A stretch of DNA of 64,000 nt, taken from NCBI RefSeq assembly GCF_004362525.1, contig NZ_SNXS01000003.1, positions 778,008-842,007 of the forward strand. Direction: 5' to 3'. The notes beneath the pieces were generated by a model. The model did no database searches and was not told where the DNA came from. It saw only the letters and a list, made by a program, of their open reading frames with translations. This stretch comes from Roseateles toxinivorans (GTDB lineage: Bacteria > Pseudomonadota > Gammaproteobacteria > Burkholderiales > Burkholderiaceae_C). Positions 17,473 to 26,553 of this stretch are shown piece after piece (the stretch's first letter is position 1; each line of letters opens with the position of its first letter). Both the position numbers and the translations under genes were made by a program.

Positions 17473-18627
17473 ATGCACCACGCCCGACCCCTCGATGCCA
17501 GCGCCACGACGCATTGGAGCGATGCGGCCTGGGCACTTCGCGACCGCCTGCTGACGAGCCCGCAGTTCCGCCGCTGGGCCGAGGGCTTTGCCCCGGCACG
17601 TTGGGTGGCGCGGCGGCGTGCGGCCCAGCTGTTCGATCTGCTCGCCGGCTTTGTCTATTCACAGGTTCTGCTGGTCTGCGTGCGCGTGCGCCTGCTGGAG
17701 TTGCTGGCGGAGCAGGGCCCGCAGAGCCTCCAGGCCCTGGCGCAGCAGCTGGCCCTGCCGCTGCCGGCCGCTGAGCGACTGGTGCGAGCCGCCGTGGCGT
17801 TGCGGCTGCTGGAGGCGCGGCCGCTGCGCCGCTATGGCCTCGGTGTGCTGGGCGCGCCGATGGTCGGCAACAGCGGACTGGCGGCGATGGTCGAGCACCA
17901 CGAGGCGCTGTACCGCGATCTGACCGACCCGGTGGCGCTGCTGCGCCGCCCGGACGGCGGCGGCGCGCTGGCCGATTTCTGGCCCTATGCCGGCGCCGTC
18001 GAACCGGGTGCGCTGGAGGCCCAGGACGTGGCCGCCTATTCCAGCCTGATGGCCGTCTCGCAGCCCCTGGTGGCCGAGCAGGTGCTGCAGGCCTATCCGA
18101 TGCGCCAGCACCGCCGGTTGCTGGATGTCGGCGGCGGCGAGGGTGTGTTCGCCTGCGCCGCGGCCCGCCAGGCGCCCCAACTGGAGGTGCAGGTGTTCGA
18201 CCTGCCCAGCGTGGTCGAGCGAGCGCATGAGCGCTTCCGGCGCGCCGGCGTCGCGCAGCGCTGCAGCGTGCAGGGCGGCGACTTTCTGAGCGACGAATTG
18301 CCGGGGGGGGCCGACCTGGTGTCGCTGCTGCGCGTCGTGCATGACCACGACGACGAGCGGGTGTTCAGGCTGCTGGCGGCGGTGCGCCGCGCGCTGCCGG
18401 TGGGCGGCCGCCTGCTGCTGGCCGAACCGATGGCCGAGACCTCGGGCGCCGAGGCCATGGGCGACGCCTATTTCGGCTTCTATCTGCTGGCCATGGGTCG
18501 GGGCCAGGCGCGCAGCGAGGCCCGGCTGCGCGAGATGTTGCAGGCCAGCGGCTTTGCCCAGGTACGCCGGCTCAAGACCCGCATGCCCCTGCAGACCAGC
18601 GTGCTGTTGGCGACCGCCGGTGAGTGA
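17473..18627 (+). CDS. crtF: demethylspheroidene O-methyltransferase
   Basis: 384 residues. A class I SAM-dependent methyltransferase of the plant/bacterial O-methyltransferase family, with a dimerisation helical N-terminus and the SAM motif LLDVGGGEGVFACAA (about 216-230). The segment LRVVHDHDDERV follows, with a catalytic-type His. It methylates the 1-hydroxyl made by CrtC. It is probably co-transcribed with crtE and continuous with the bchC superoperon downstream. Confidence 0.94.
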   Translation: MHHARPLDASATTHWSDAAWALRDRLLTSPQFRRWAEGFAPARWVARRRAAQLFDLLAGFVYSQVLLVCVRVRLLELLAEQGPQSLQALAQQLALPLPAAERLVRAAVALRLLEARPLRRYGLGVLGAPMVGNSGLAAMVEHHEALYRDLTDPVALLRRPDGGGALADFWPYAGAVEPGALEAQDVAAYSSLMAVSQPLVAEQVLQAYPMRQHRRLLDVGGGEGVFACAAARQAPQLEVQVFDLPSVVERAHERFRRAGVAQRCSVQGGDFLSDELPGGADLVSLLRVVHDHDDERVFRLLAAVRRALPVGGRLLLAEPMAETSGAEAMGDAYFGFYLLAMGRGQARSEARLREMLQASGFAQVRRLKTRMPLQTSVLLATAGE

Positions 18628-18659
18628 CCCAGCGGTCCGAGCCCCTGGGTAAACCATTG

Positions 18660-18703
18660 TGTAAATCTATGTTGACGTTTGCACATGTAGGTTTAAGATT
18701 ACA
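18660..18703. promoter_or_regulatory. tandem PpsR/CrtJ-type operators upstream of bchC
   Basis: A perfect TGT-N12-ACA lies at 18686-18703 and a one-mismatch copy (TGT-N12-ACG) at 18660-18677, again 8 bases apart. The pair is in the crtF-bchC gap, an AT-rich island in GC-rich DNA. It would place the bchCXYZ-puf superoperon under PpsR. Confidence 0.78.
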
Positions 18704-18776
18704 TCATGCAAGCGCCTGACCACTGCCCCCACCGCACCGCCGGCGCCGCCACCGGCCCGGACCTGGAGAACCAGCG

Positions 18777-19730
18777 ATGAACACCCTGGCTGTTGTGATT
18801 GATAGACCGGAGCATCTGCAGCTGAGTCATCTGCACCTGCCGGCGGTCGAGCCCGAGGATGTGATCGTCGAGGTCGAATGGAGTGGCATCAGCACCGGCA
18901 CCGAGCGGCTGATCTGGACCGGCACCATGCCCATGTTCCCCGGCATGGGCTATCCACTGGTGCCGGGCTATGAGGCGGTTGGCCGGGTGATCTCGGCTGG
19001 CGCGGGCAGCAGCCGGCGCCTGGGCCAGCGGGTGTTTGTGCCCGGGGCGCGCTGCTTCGGCGAGGTCAAGGGCCTGTTCGGCGGCTCGGCCTCGCGCCTG
19101 GTGGTGCCTGGTGCCAAGGTGGTGCCGGTGGACGAAAAGCTCGGCGCGCAGGCCGTGCTGCTGGCGCTGGCGGCCACCGCCTATCACAGCGTGGCCGGCG
19201 GCGGCCAGGCCCAGCCCTTCACGCCGCCCGATCTGATCGTCGGCCACGGTGTGCTGGGTCGTCTGCTGGCACGGATGAATGTGGCGGCCGGCATCACCGA
19301 CTTCACCGTCTGGGAGACCAACCCCAAGCGTGCGGAGGGCGGCGTCGGCTACACGGTTGTACATCCGGACGACGACAAGCGCCGCGACTACAAGGCCATC
19401 TACGACGTCAGCGGCGACTCGGCCCTGCTCGACAGCCTGATCGCCCGGCTGGCCCCCGGCGGCGAGGTGGTGCTGGCGGGCTTCTATGCCAAGCCGCTGT
19501 CGCTGAATTTCGCGCCGGCCTTCATGCGCGAGGCGCGCATCCGCGTGGCCGCCGAATGGAAGCGCCCGGACATGCTGGCGGTGAACGCGCTGCTGGCCGA
19601 CGGTCGGCTGTCGCTCGACGGCCTGCTCACTCACAGCGAGCCGGCCGAGAAGGCGGGCCTTGCCTACCAGCAGGCATTCACCGATGCCGGCTGCCTGAAG
19701 ATGGTTTTGGACTGGAGACACCACGCATGA
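18777..19730 (+). CDS. bchC: 3-hydroxyethyl bacteriochlorophyllide a dehydrogenase
   Basis: 317 residues, MDR/zinc-alcohol-dehydrogenase superfamily. Recognisable BchC features are WSGISTGTERLIW near the start, YPLVPGYEAVGRV, and the nucleotide-binding region LIVGHGVLGRLLA. It oxidises the 3-hydroxyethyl group to the 3-acetyl of bacteriochlorophyllide a. It is first in the superoperon after tandem PpsR sites. Its stop overlaps the bchX start (ATGA). Confidence 0.96.
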   Translation: MNTLAVVIDRPEHLQLSHLHLPAVEPEDVIVEVEWSGISTGTERLIWTGTMPMFPGMGYPLVPGYEAVGRVISAGAGSSRRLGQRVFVPGARCFGEVKGLFGGSASRLVVPGAKVVPVDEKLGAQAVLLALAATAYHSVAGGGQAQPFTPPDLIVGHGVLGRLLARMNVAAGITDFTVWETNPKRAEGGVGYTVVHPDDDKRRDYKAIYDVSGDSALLDSLIARLAPGGEVVLAGFYAKPLSLNFAPAFMREARIRVAAEWKRPDMLAVNALLADGRLSLDGLLTHSEPAEKAGLAYQQAFTDAGCLKMVLDWRHHA

Positions 19731-20755
19731 GCACCTCAAGCATCCCGGCCGTCGCGACCGTGCATTTCCAGCCCAGGTCCGCGCAGCAGGAGGCGTTGCG
19801 CGCCGAGGCCGCCATCGAGCCCGATGCGGTGGCCACCGGCCCGGTCACCAAGACCACGCAAATCATCGCCATCTACGGCAAGGGTGGCATAGGCAAGAGC
19901 TTTACCCTGGCCAATCTCAGCTACATGATGGCCCAGCAGGGCAAGAAGGTCCTGCTGATCGGCTGCGACCCGAAGAGCGACACCACCAGCCTGCTGTTCG
20001 GCGGCAAGGCCTGCCCGACCATCATCGAGACCAGCTCCAGGAAGAAGCTGGCCGGCGAGGCGGTCGCCATCGGCGACGTCTGCTTCAAGCGCGACGGCGT
20101 CTACGCGATGGAACTGGGCGGCCCCGAGGTCGGTCGCGGCTGCGGGGGCCGGGGCATCATCCACGGCTTCGAGACGCTGGAAAAACTCGGCTTCCACGAC
20201 TGGGGCTTCGACTACGTGCTGCTCGACTTCCTGGGCGACGTGGTCTGTGGCGGCTTCGGCCTGCCGATCGCGCGCGACATGTGCCAGAAGGTCATCGTCG
20301 TCGGCAGCAACGATCTGCAGTCGCTGTACGTGGCCAACAATGTCTGCAGTGCGGTCGAGTACTTCCGCAAGCTCGGCGGCAATGTCGGGGTGGCCGGCAT
20401 GGTGGTCAACAAGGATGACGGCACCGGCGAGGCTGCGGCGTTTGCGGCTGCGGCCGGCATCCCGGTGCTGGCGGCGATTCCGGCCAACGAAGACATCCGG
20501 CGCAAGAGCGCCAGCTACGAAATCATCGGCCGGCCCGGCACGCAGTGGGCCTCGCTGTTCGAGACGCTGGCCACCAATGTCGGCGAGGCGCCACCGGTGC
20601 GGCCGCGGCCGATGACGCAGGACGCGCTGCTGGGACTGTTCTCGGCCGAGGTCACCGGGCGCGACTTCAAGATGGAGCCGGCGACGATCTTCGACATGGT
20701 GGGCAAGAACGATGTCGTCAAGCCCACCCTCGAAGTCATCTACGACGCGGCCTGA
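19727..20755 (+). CDS. bchX: chlorophyllide reductase iron protein BchX
   Basis: 342 residues, NifH/BchL-like. The P-loop is YGKGGIGKS (about 48-56). The two cluster cysteines are in GRGCGGRG (about 138) and VVCGGFG (about 174). As a homodimer it passes electrons from a 4Fe-4S cluster to BchYZ for reduction of chlorin ring B. The start is the ATG before STSSIPAVATV, overlapping bchC. An N-terminal extension of about 40 residues before the P-loop region is normal for BchX. Confidence 0.97.
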   Translation: MSTSSIPAVATVHFQPRSAQQEALRAEAAIEPDAVATGPVTKTTQIIAIYGKGGIGKSFTLANLSYMMAQQGKKVLLIGCDPKSDTTSLLFGGKACPTIIETSSRKKLAGEAVAIGDVCFKRDGVYAMELGGPEVGRGCGGRGIIHGFETLEKLGFHDWGFDYVLLDFLGDVVCGGFGLPIARDMCQKVIVVGSNDLQSLYVANNVCSAVEYFRKLGGNVGVAGMVVNKDDGTGEAAAFAAAAGIPVLAAIPANEDIRRKSASYEIIGRPGTQWASLFETLATNVGEAPPVRPRPMTQDALLGLFSAEVTGRDFKMEPATIFDMVGKNDVVKPTLEVIYDAA

Positions 20756-20759
20756 AGCG

Positions 20760-22238
20760 ATGAGCAACTGCCACGCCGCCCCGGAACTCGCGCAAGCGCT
20801 TGGCGAAGCCACGCGCGAAACGCTGGACCGCTACGCCGCCGACTATCCCAAAGGCCCGCACGACCAGCCGCAAAGCATGTGCCCGGCCTTCGGCGCGCTG
20901 CGCGTTGGCCTGCGCATGCGGCGCACGGCCACCATCCTCAGCGGCTCGGCATGCTGCGTCTACGGCCTGACCTTCACCTCGCACTTCTACGGCGCCAAGC
21001 GCAGCGTCGGCTATGTGCCGTTCAACTCCGAGAGCCTGGTCACCGGCAAGCTGTTCGAGGACATCCGCGAGGCCGTGCACCTGCAGGCCGACCCGGCCAA
21101 GCTCGACGCGCTGGTGATCATCAATCTGTGCGTGCCCACCGCCAGCGGCGTGCCCCTGCAGCTGCTGCCCAAGCAGATCAACGGCGTGCGCATCATCGGC
21201 ATCGATGTGCCCGGCTTTGGTGTGCCGACGCACGCCGAGGCCAAGGATGTGCTGGCCGGCGCGATGCTGAAATACGCCCGCGGCGAGGCCGAGGCCGGCC
21301 CGGTCAGCGCGCCTAGCGGCTGGCGCGAGAAGGGCCTGTCGGAGAAGCCGACGGTGAGCCTGCTCGGCGAGCTGTTCCCGGCCGACCCGATGGTCATTGG
21401 CATGCTGCTGGAGCCGATGGGCCTGGCGGCCGGCCCGACGGTGCCCACCCGCGAGTGGCGCGAGCTCTATGCCGCGCTGGACTGCACCGTGGTGGCCGCC
21501 ATCCATCCTTTCTACACCGCCACGGTGCGCGAATTCCAGGCCGCCGGCCGGCCCGTGGTGCCCTCGGCCCCGGTGGGCCATGACGGCACCGAGGCCTGGC
21601 TGCAGGCCATTGGCGAGGCGGCGAAAGTGCCGCAGGCCCTGATCGATGCGGCCAAGCAGCGCGTGCTGCCCATCATCAAGGCGGTCCTGGCCAAGACGCC
21701 GATCAAGGGCCGCATCACCGTCAGCGGCTATGAGGGCTCGGAGCTGCTGGTGGCCCGTCTGCTGGTCGAGAGCGGCGCCGAGGTGCCCTATGTGGGCACC
21801 GCCTGCCCGCGCACGCCCTGGAGCGAGCCCGATCTGCAGTGGTTGCAGGCGCGCGGCGTGCAGGTGCAGTACCGCGCCTCGCTGGAGCAGGACCTGGCCG
21901 CCATGCACCGCTTCAAGCCCGATCTGGCCATCGGCACCACGCCGGTGGTGCAGGCGGCCAAGGAGCTGGCCATTCCGGCGCTGTACTTCACCAACCTGAT
22001 CTCGGCGCGGCCGCTGCTGGGCCCGGCCGGTGCCGGCTCGCTGGCCCAGGTGATCAATGCCGCGATACACAACAAGGCCCGCTTCGACCAGATGCGGGAG
22101 TTCTTCGGTGAGGTCGGCTCCGGCCATGCCGCTGGCGTCTGGGAGAACGTGCCCAAGGACCGCCCCGAGTTCAAGGCCGAAACGCGCCGCCAGGTCATCA
22201 AGATGATCAAACGCCGCAAGGCCGAGGAGATGATATGA
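20760..22238 (+). CDS. bchY: chlorophyllide reductase subunit BchY
   Basis: 492 residues. Nitrogenase-like catalytic subunit that pairs with BchZ and receives electrons from BchX. Cluster-ligand cysteines are visible in SMCPAFG and GSACCVYGL near the N-terminus, and in NLCVPTA. The start is the ATG four bases after the bchX stop. Codon use and GC match its neighbours. Confidence 0.96.
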   Translation: MSNCHAAPELAQALGEATRETLDRYAADYPKGPHDQPQSMCPAFGALRVGLRMRRTATILSGSACCVYGLTFTSHFYGAKRSVGYVPFNSESLVTGKLFEDIREAVHLQADPAKLDALVIINLCVPTASGVPLQLLPKQINGVRIIGIDVPGFGVPTHAEAKDVLAGAMLKYARGEAEAGPVSAPSGWREKGLSEKPTVSLLGELFPADPMVIGMLLEPMGLAAGPTVPTREWRELYAALDCTVVAAIHPFYTATVREFQAAGRPVVPSAPVGHDGTEAWLQAIGEAAKVPQALIDAAKQRVLPIIKAVLAKTPIKGRITVSGYEGSELLVARLLVESGAEVPYVGTACPRTPWSEPDLQWLQARGVQVQYRASLEQDLAAMHRFKPDLAIGTTPVVQAAKELAIPALYFTNLISARPLLGPAGAGSLAQVINAAIHNKARFDQMREFFGEVGSGHAAGVWENVPKDRPEFKAETRRQVIKMIKRRKAEEMI

Positions 22239-22248
22239 GGTCATCCGC

Positions 22249-23730
22249 ATGCTAGTCCTCGATCACGACCGCGCCGGCGGCTACTGGGGTGCCGTCTACG
22301 TCTTCACCGCGATCAAGGGCCTGCAGGTGGTGATCGACGGGCCGGTCGGTTGCGAGAACCTGCCGGTGACCTCGGTGCTGCACTACACCGATGCCTTGCC
22401 CCCGCACGAGCTGCCCATCGTGGTGACAGGTCTTGCCGAGGAGCAGCTGGGCCGCGAAGGCACCGAGGGCGCGATGAAGCGGGCCCATGCGGTGCTCGAC
22501 CCCGACTTGCCCAGCGTGGTCGTGACCGGCTCGATCGCCGAGATGATAGGCGGCGGCGTCACGCCCGAGGGCACGACGATTCAGCGCTTTCTGCCGCGCA
22601 CCATCGACGAGGACCAGTGGCAATGCGCCAACCGGGCGATCTTCTGGCTGTGGAGCCAATACGGGCCCAAAAAGGTGCCGCAGCGCACACCGTTCAGCGA
22701 GCGGCCGGCGGGGGAGAAGCCCCGCGTCAACCTGATCGGTCCCTGCTACGGCCAGTTCAACAGCGCCAGTGATCTGCACGAGATCCGCCGCCTGGTCGAG
22801 GGCATTGGCGCCGAGATCAATATGGTGTTTCCGCTGGGCAGCCATCTGGCCGACGTGGCGAATCTGGCCGAGGCCGATGCCAACGTCTGCCTGTACCGCG
22901 AGTTCGGCCGCCTGCTGTGCGAGGCGCTGGAGCGGCCCTATCTGCAGGCGCCGATCGGCCTGCACAGCACCACCGCCTTCCTGCGCCAGCTGGGCGAGAT
23001 CCTGCATCTGGATCCCGAGCCCTTCATCACCCGCGAGAAGCACACGACGATCAAGCCGGTCTGGGATCTGTGGCGTTCGGTCACGCAGGACTTCTTCGGC
23101 ACCGCCAATTTCGCCATCGTCGCCAACGAGACCTATGCACGGGGCGTGCGCCATTTCCTCGAAGACGAGCTGGGCCTGCCCTGCAACTTCGCCATCGCCC
23201 GCAAGCCCGGCGAGAAGACCGACAACGCCGCCGTGCGCGAGCTGATACAAAGCAAGCCGCCGCTGGTGATGTTCGGCAGCTTCAACGAGCGCATGTACCT
23301 GGCCGAGGCGGGCAGCCAGGGGCCGATGCGACCGACCTTCATCCCGGCCTCCTTCCCCGGCGCCATCATCCGCCGCGCCACCGGCACGCCCTTCATGGGT
23401 TATGCCGGCGCCACCTATCTGGTGCAGGAGTTCTGCAACGCGCTGTTCGATGCGCTGTTCCACATCCTGCCGCTGGGCACCGAGATGGACAGGGTCGAGG
23501 CCACGCCGGCCCGGGCGCTGCCCGAGATCGTCTGGACGCAGGACGCCAAGGAATTGCTGGACGAGTTGCTCGAGGCGCAGCCGGTGCTGGTGCGCATTTC
23601 GGCGGCCAAGCGCCTGCGCGACCAGGCCGAGCGCGTGGCGCGCGCCGCCGGTGCGGCGGCAGTGGCGGTCGAGCATCTGGAAGGCCGCACGCGCCAGATC
23701 GCGGCGGCGGCACTGGGGGCCCTGTCATGA
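22249..23730 (+). CDS. bchZ: chlorophyllide reductase subunit BchZ
   Basis: 493 residues, beginning [19 protein letters not shown], the standard BchZ start. [16 protein letters not shown] carries the cluster-binding cysteine. It completes the nitrogenase-like oxidoreductase producing the bacteriochlorin ring. The 102 bases to pufB contain a small hairpin (23778-23796) and the pufB ribosome site GAGGAG, but no convincing further gene. Confidence 0.97.
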   Translation: MLVLDHDRAGGYWGAVYVFTAIKGLQVVIDGPVGCENLPVTSVLHYTDALPPHELPIVVTGLAEEQLGREGTEGAMKRAHAVLDPDLPSVVVTGSIAEMIGGGVTPEGTTIQRFLPRTIDEDQWQCANRAIFWLWSQYGPKKVPQRTPFSERPAGEKPRVNLIGPCYGQFNSASDLHEIRRLVEGIGAEINMVFPLGSHLADVANLAEADANVCLYREFGRLLCEALERPYLQAPIGLHSTTAFLRQLGEILHLDPEPFITREKHTTIKPVWDLWRSVTQDFFGTANFAIVANETYARGVRHFLEDELGLPCNFAIARKPGEKTDNAAVRELIQSKPPLVMFGSFNERMYLAEAGSQGPMRPTFIPASFPGAIIRRATGTPFMGYAGATYLVQEFCNALFDALFHILPLGTEMDRVEATPARALPEIVWTQDAKELLDELLEAQPVLVRISAAKRLRDQAERVARAAGAAAVAVEHLEGRTRQIAAAALGALS

Positions 23731-23832
23731 AGCGTTTTTCAAAGCTTGCTGTGGGCCCTCCGCCACGGCGGTCCCTGCCGCGCGGGAGCTGCGCGGTGTT
23801 GGCCGCAAGGCCATTCTTGAGGAGCTATCGAT

Positions 23833-23982
23833 ATGGCTGACGAAAGGAAAGGCTCGTTATCCGGGCTGACCGAGAACGAGGCCCGGGAGTTTCACGGCAT
23901 TTTCATGTCCAGCTTCATTGGTTTCACGGCTGTTGCCGTGGTGGCCCATGTGCTGGTGTGGATGTGGCGTCCCTGGCTGTAA
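23833..23982 (+). CDS. pufB: light-harvesting 1 beta polypeptide
   Basis: 49 residues, too short for most gene callers. It runs [11 protein letters not shown], then [12 protein letters not shown] with the conserved N-terminal His21. A single membrane helix contains the bacteriochlorophyll ligand His39 (VVAHVLVW), and it ends MWRPWL, the standard LH1 beta C-terminus. It is preceded by GAGGAG at 23820-23825 (8 bases from the ATG). It forms, with PufA, the ring antenna around the reaction centre. Synonymous third positions are less GC-rich than in bchZ or pufL. Confidence 0.97.
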   Translation: MADERKGSLSGLTENEAREFHGIFMSSFIGFTAVAVVAHVLVWMWRPWL

Positions 23983-24005
23983 CCCATTGCTGAAGGAGAT
24001 CCGCC

Positions 24006-24230
24006 ATGGCCGAGATCACAACCGTACCCACGACGAACCCAGCCTTGCAGGACTCCAAGGCTTATGAAGCACTGTTCTTCCTGAGCTTTGTGGTCGTGCT
24101 GTTGATTGCCATCGTAGGGCAGGTTCTGTTCTTCAAATGGCGAACCTGGTTTCCCGGAGCAGAGAGCGAGAAATCGCTGATCAAAGGCGTGAGGGTAGGT
24201 GTCTACACCTTCATGTCCCATCTCAATTAG
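24006..24230 (+). CDS. LH1 beta-like polypeptide lacking the BChl-ligand His, between pufB and pufA
   Basis: 74 residues with a strong AAGGAG ribosome site, 23 bases after pufB and 11 before pufA. Without gaps it aligns to PufB residue for residue. M1, A2, F24, S27, F28, A35, V37, V40, L41, W45, R46 and W48 are identical, but ligand His39 is Gln39 and His21 is Glu21. One membrane helix (about 22-43) is followed by KWRTWFPG and a further 23-residue polar/amphipathic tail ending YTFMSHLN. It is not PufQ (normally upstream of pufB) nor PufX (downstream of pufM) by place or sequence. I infer a diverged pufB duplicate making a pigment-free core-complex subunit. Confidence 0.85.
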   Translation: MAEITTVPTTNPALQDSKAYEALFFLSFVVVLLIAIVGQVLFFKWRTWFPGAESEKSLIKGVRVGVYTFMSHLN

Positions 24231-24241
24231 GAGATTGAAGC

Positions 24242-24427
24242 ATGTGGAGAATTTGGCTGTTATTCGACCCACGCCGCGCGCTGGTCGCCTTGTTTGCTTT
24301 CTTGTTCGTGCTGGCACTGGTGATTCACTTCGTGCTGCTGAGTACCAACAAGTTCAACTGGCTCGATGGGCCGCGTACGCAGGCGGTGAGTCAGAACTCA
24401 TCGATGCCCGCGCCCGCGCCGAAGTAG
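24242..24427 (+). CDS. pufA: light-harvesting 1 alpha polypeptide
   Basis: 61 residues beginning [16 protein letters not shown], the canonical LH1 alpha start. The bacteriochlorophyll ligand is His29 in [10 protein letters not shown], followed by KFNWLDG, then an Ala/Pro-rich C-terminal tail that may be processed. AGGAG lies 9 bases upstream. It pairs with PufB. Normally pufA follows pufB directly; here the His-less beta-like gene intervenes. Confidence 0.97.
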   Translation: MWRIWLLFDPRRALVALFAFLFVLALVIHFVLLSTNKFNWLDGPRTQAVSQNSSMPAPAPK

Positions 24428-24444
24428 TCGCGACGAGCCCGGAA

Positions 24445-24504
24445 GCACGGCGCGGGTTCGCCTCGCGCCGTGTCCAGAATGCCCAGGGCCCCGCGTCTCG
24501 CGGG
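24445..24504 (+). promoter_or_regulatory. pufA-pufL intercistronic mRNA hairpins
   Basis: A 10-pair GC-rich stem (24445-24454 with 24463-24472, one G-U, small loop) is followed by a second 6-pair stem (24490-24495 with 24499-24504, loop TCT). There is no T-run, so this is not a terminator. Hairpins at this position in purple bacteria shield the upstream pufBA mRNA from 3' decay and set antenna-to-reaction-centre ratio. Here the protected segment would include the extra gene. Confidence 0.75.
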
Positions 24505-24529
24505 CGCCCCTTCACCTGAGGTGGCAAGC

Positions 24530-25354
24530 ATGGCCATGCTGAACTTCGAAAGAAAGTACCGCGTTCGCGGCGGAACCCTGCTCGGAGGCGACCTGTTCGA
24601 CTTCTGGGTCGGGCCCTTCTATGTCGGCTTCTTCGGCGTGACCACGGCCTTCTTCTCGCTGGTGGGCATCATGATGATTGTCTGGGGCGCCTCGCAGGGC
24701 GGCACCTGGAATCTTTGGCAGATCAATATCGCACCGCCCGACCTCAAATACGGCCTGGGCATGGCGCCGCTGATGGAAGGCGGTCTGTGGCAGCTGATCA
24801 CCGTCTGCGCCGTCGGGGCCTTTGTGTCGTGGGCGCTGCGCGAGGTCGAGATCTGCCGCAAGCTGGGCATAGGCCTGCACGTGCCGTTCGCCTTCTCGGT
24901 TGCCATCCTGGCCTACGTCACCCTGGTGGTGATACGGCCCGCGCTGATGGGCGCCTGGGGCCATGGCTTCCCCTACGGGATCATGAGCCATCTGGACTGG
25001 GTGTCGAACACCGGCTACCAGTACCTGCATTTCCACTACAACCCGGCGCACATGCTGGCGGTGAGCTTCTTCTTTGCCACCACCTTCGCGCTGTCCCTGC
25101 ATGGCTCGCTGATCCTCTCGGCCACCAACCCGGCCAAGGGCGAACCGGTGAAGACCGCCGAGCATGAGAACACCTTCTTCCGCGACACCATTGGCTACTC
25201 GATAGGCACCCTGGGCATCCACCGCCTGGGCCTGTTCCTGGCCTTGTCGGCGGGTTTCTGGAGCGCCGTGTGCATCGTCATCAGCGGCCCGTTCTGGACG
25301 CGCGGCTGGCCCGAGTGGTGGGGCTGGTGGTTGAACCTGCCGATCTGGCGCTGA
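24530..25354 (+). CDS. pufL: photosynthetic reaction centre L subunit
   Basis: 274 residues beginning [20 protein letters not shown], the classic L-subunit start. Five membrane helices are visible. Pigment and iron ligands lie in [15 protein letters not shown] and GIHRLGL. With PufM and the H subunit (puhA, not in this window) it forms the type II reaction centre. The start is fixed by family N-terminus. Confidence 0.98.
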   Translation: MAMLNFERKYRVRGGTLLGGDLFDFWVGPFYVGFFGVTTAFFSLVGIMMIVWGASQGGTWNLWQINIAPPDLKYGLGMAPLMEGGLWQLITVCAVGAFVSWALREVEICRKLGIGLHVPFAFSVAILAYVTLVVIRPALMGAWGHGFPYGIMSHLDWVSNTGYQYLHFHYNPAHMLAVSFFFATTFALSLHGSLILSATNPAKGEPVKTAEHENTFFRDTIGYSIGTLGIHRLGLFLALSAGFWSAVCIVISGPFWTRGWPEWWGWWLNLPIWR

Positions 25355-25387
25355 GGGTTCAGGAACGAAGACCACGAGGAGACAAAC

Positions 25388-26371
25388 ATGTCAGCCGAGT
25401 ATCAGAACATCTTCACCAGCGTCCAGGTCGTGGCGCCGTCCTACCCCGGCGTGCCTATCGGCCGCGACGAGCATGAGCGCGAGGGGCCGGCCACGCACTG
25501 GCATCTGCTGGGCCGCATCGGTGATGCGCAGTTGGGGCCCATCTACCTGGGCTGGCTGGGCATTGCCTCGCTGATCTGCGGCTTCATCGCGATCGAGATC
25601 ATGGGCCTGAATATGTGGGCCTCGGTGGGCTGGGACCCGGTGCAGTTCGTGCGCCAGCTACCCTGGCTGGCGCTGGAGCCGCCGCCGCCCGACTACGGCC
25701 TGAGCCTGCCGCCGCTCAACCAGGGCGGCTGGTGGCTGATGGCGGGCTTCTTCCTGACCATGGCCATCCTGCTGTGGTGGGTGCGCATGTACCGCCGCGC
25801 CCGTGCTCTGGGCATGGGCACGCATGTGGCCTGGGCCTTTGCTGCGGCGATCTGGCTCTATCTGGTGCTGGGCTTCATCCGCCCGATCCTGATGGGCAGC
25901 TGGGGCGAGGCGGTGCCCTTCGGCATCTTCCCGCACCTGGACTGGACGGCGGCCTTCTCGCTGCGCTACGGCAATCTGTTCTACAACCCCTTCCATATGC
26001 TGTCGATCGCGTTTCTGTACGGCTCGACGTTGCTGTTCGCGATGCATGGCGCGACCATACTGGCGGTCAGCCGCTTCGGCGGTGAGCGCGAGATCGAGCA
26101 GATCACCGACCGTGGCACGGCCTCGGAGCGGGCGGCGCTGTTCTGGCGCTGGACGATGGGCTTCAACGCGACGATGGAGTCCATCCACCGCTGGGCCTGG
26201 TGGTTTGCCGTGCTGTGCCCGCTGACCGGCGGCATCGGCATCCTGCTCACCGGCACCGTGGTCGACAACTGGTACCTCTGGGCCGTCAAGCACGGCGTGG
26301 CGCCCATGTATCCGGCGGTGTTCCAGCCGGTGGTCGACCCGGCCTTGCAGCTGCTGGGAGTCAAGCCATGA
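25388..26371 (+). CDS. pufM: photosynthetic reaction centre M subunit
   Basis: 327 residues beginning [15 protein letters not shown]. Five helices, with ligands in [17 protein letters not shown] and SIHRWAWW. The ribosome site GAGGAG lies just upstream (33-base gap from pufL). The stop overlaps the ATG of a 61-codon frame (ATGA at 26368-26371), unlike the usual direct pufM-pufC junction. Confidence 0.98.
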   Translation: MSAEYQNIFTSVQVVAPSYPGVPIGRDEHEREGPATHWHLLGRIGDAQLGPIYLGWLGIASLICGFIAIEIMGLNMWASVGWDPVQFVRQLPWLALEPPPPDYGLSLPPLNQGGWWLMAGFFLTMAILLWWVRMYRRARALGMGTHVAWAFAAAIWLYLVLGFIRPILMGSWGEAVPFGIFPHLDWTAAFSLRYGNLFYNPFHMLSIAFLYGSTLLFAMHGATILAVSRFGGEREIEQITDRGTASERAALFWRWTMGFNATMESIHRWAWWFAVLCPLTGGIGILLTGTVVDNWYLWAVKHGVAPMYPAVFQPVVDPALQLLGVKP

Positions 26372-26553
26372 GCGGCGCCTTCCTCCAGCGCTGCCTGGCC
26401 GCGGCTTCATCGGCATTGAACAACCCCTCGCTGGGCCTGGCCATCCAGGCCCAGCTGCCCGACCATCATCCGGCGCTTGGGCTGGCGCCTGCGCCCGCGC
26501 CGATGGCCGCATCCACCCGGGCGCCGCTGGGCGCACAAGGAGCCATCGCATGA
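26368..26553 (+). CDS. 61-codon frame coupled between pufM and pufC
   Basis: It starts on the pufM stop (ATGA) and its own stop overlaps the pufC start (ATGA at 26550-26553), so it exactly fills the gap. The product begins [19 protein letters not shown] and continues into an Ala/Pro-rich, mildly hydrophobic sequence with no clear membrane helix and no family I know. The exact tiling favours translation, but it may serve only to couple pufM to pufC. Confidence 0.45.
   Translation: MSGAFLQRCLAAASSALNNPSLGLAIQAQLPDHHPALGLAPAPAPMAASTRAPLGAQGAIA

Noticed and set aside
23727..23840. 37-codon frame overlapping the bchZ stop and pufB start
   Set aside because: The product is Arg/Pro-rich, has no own ribosome site and overlaps pufB; more likely leader sequence.
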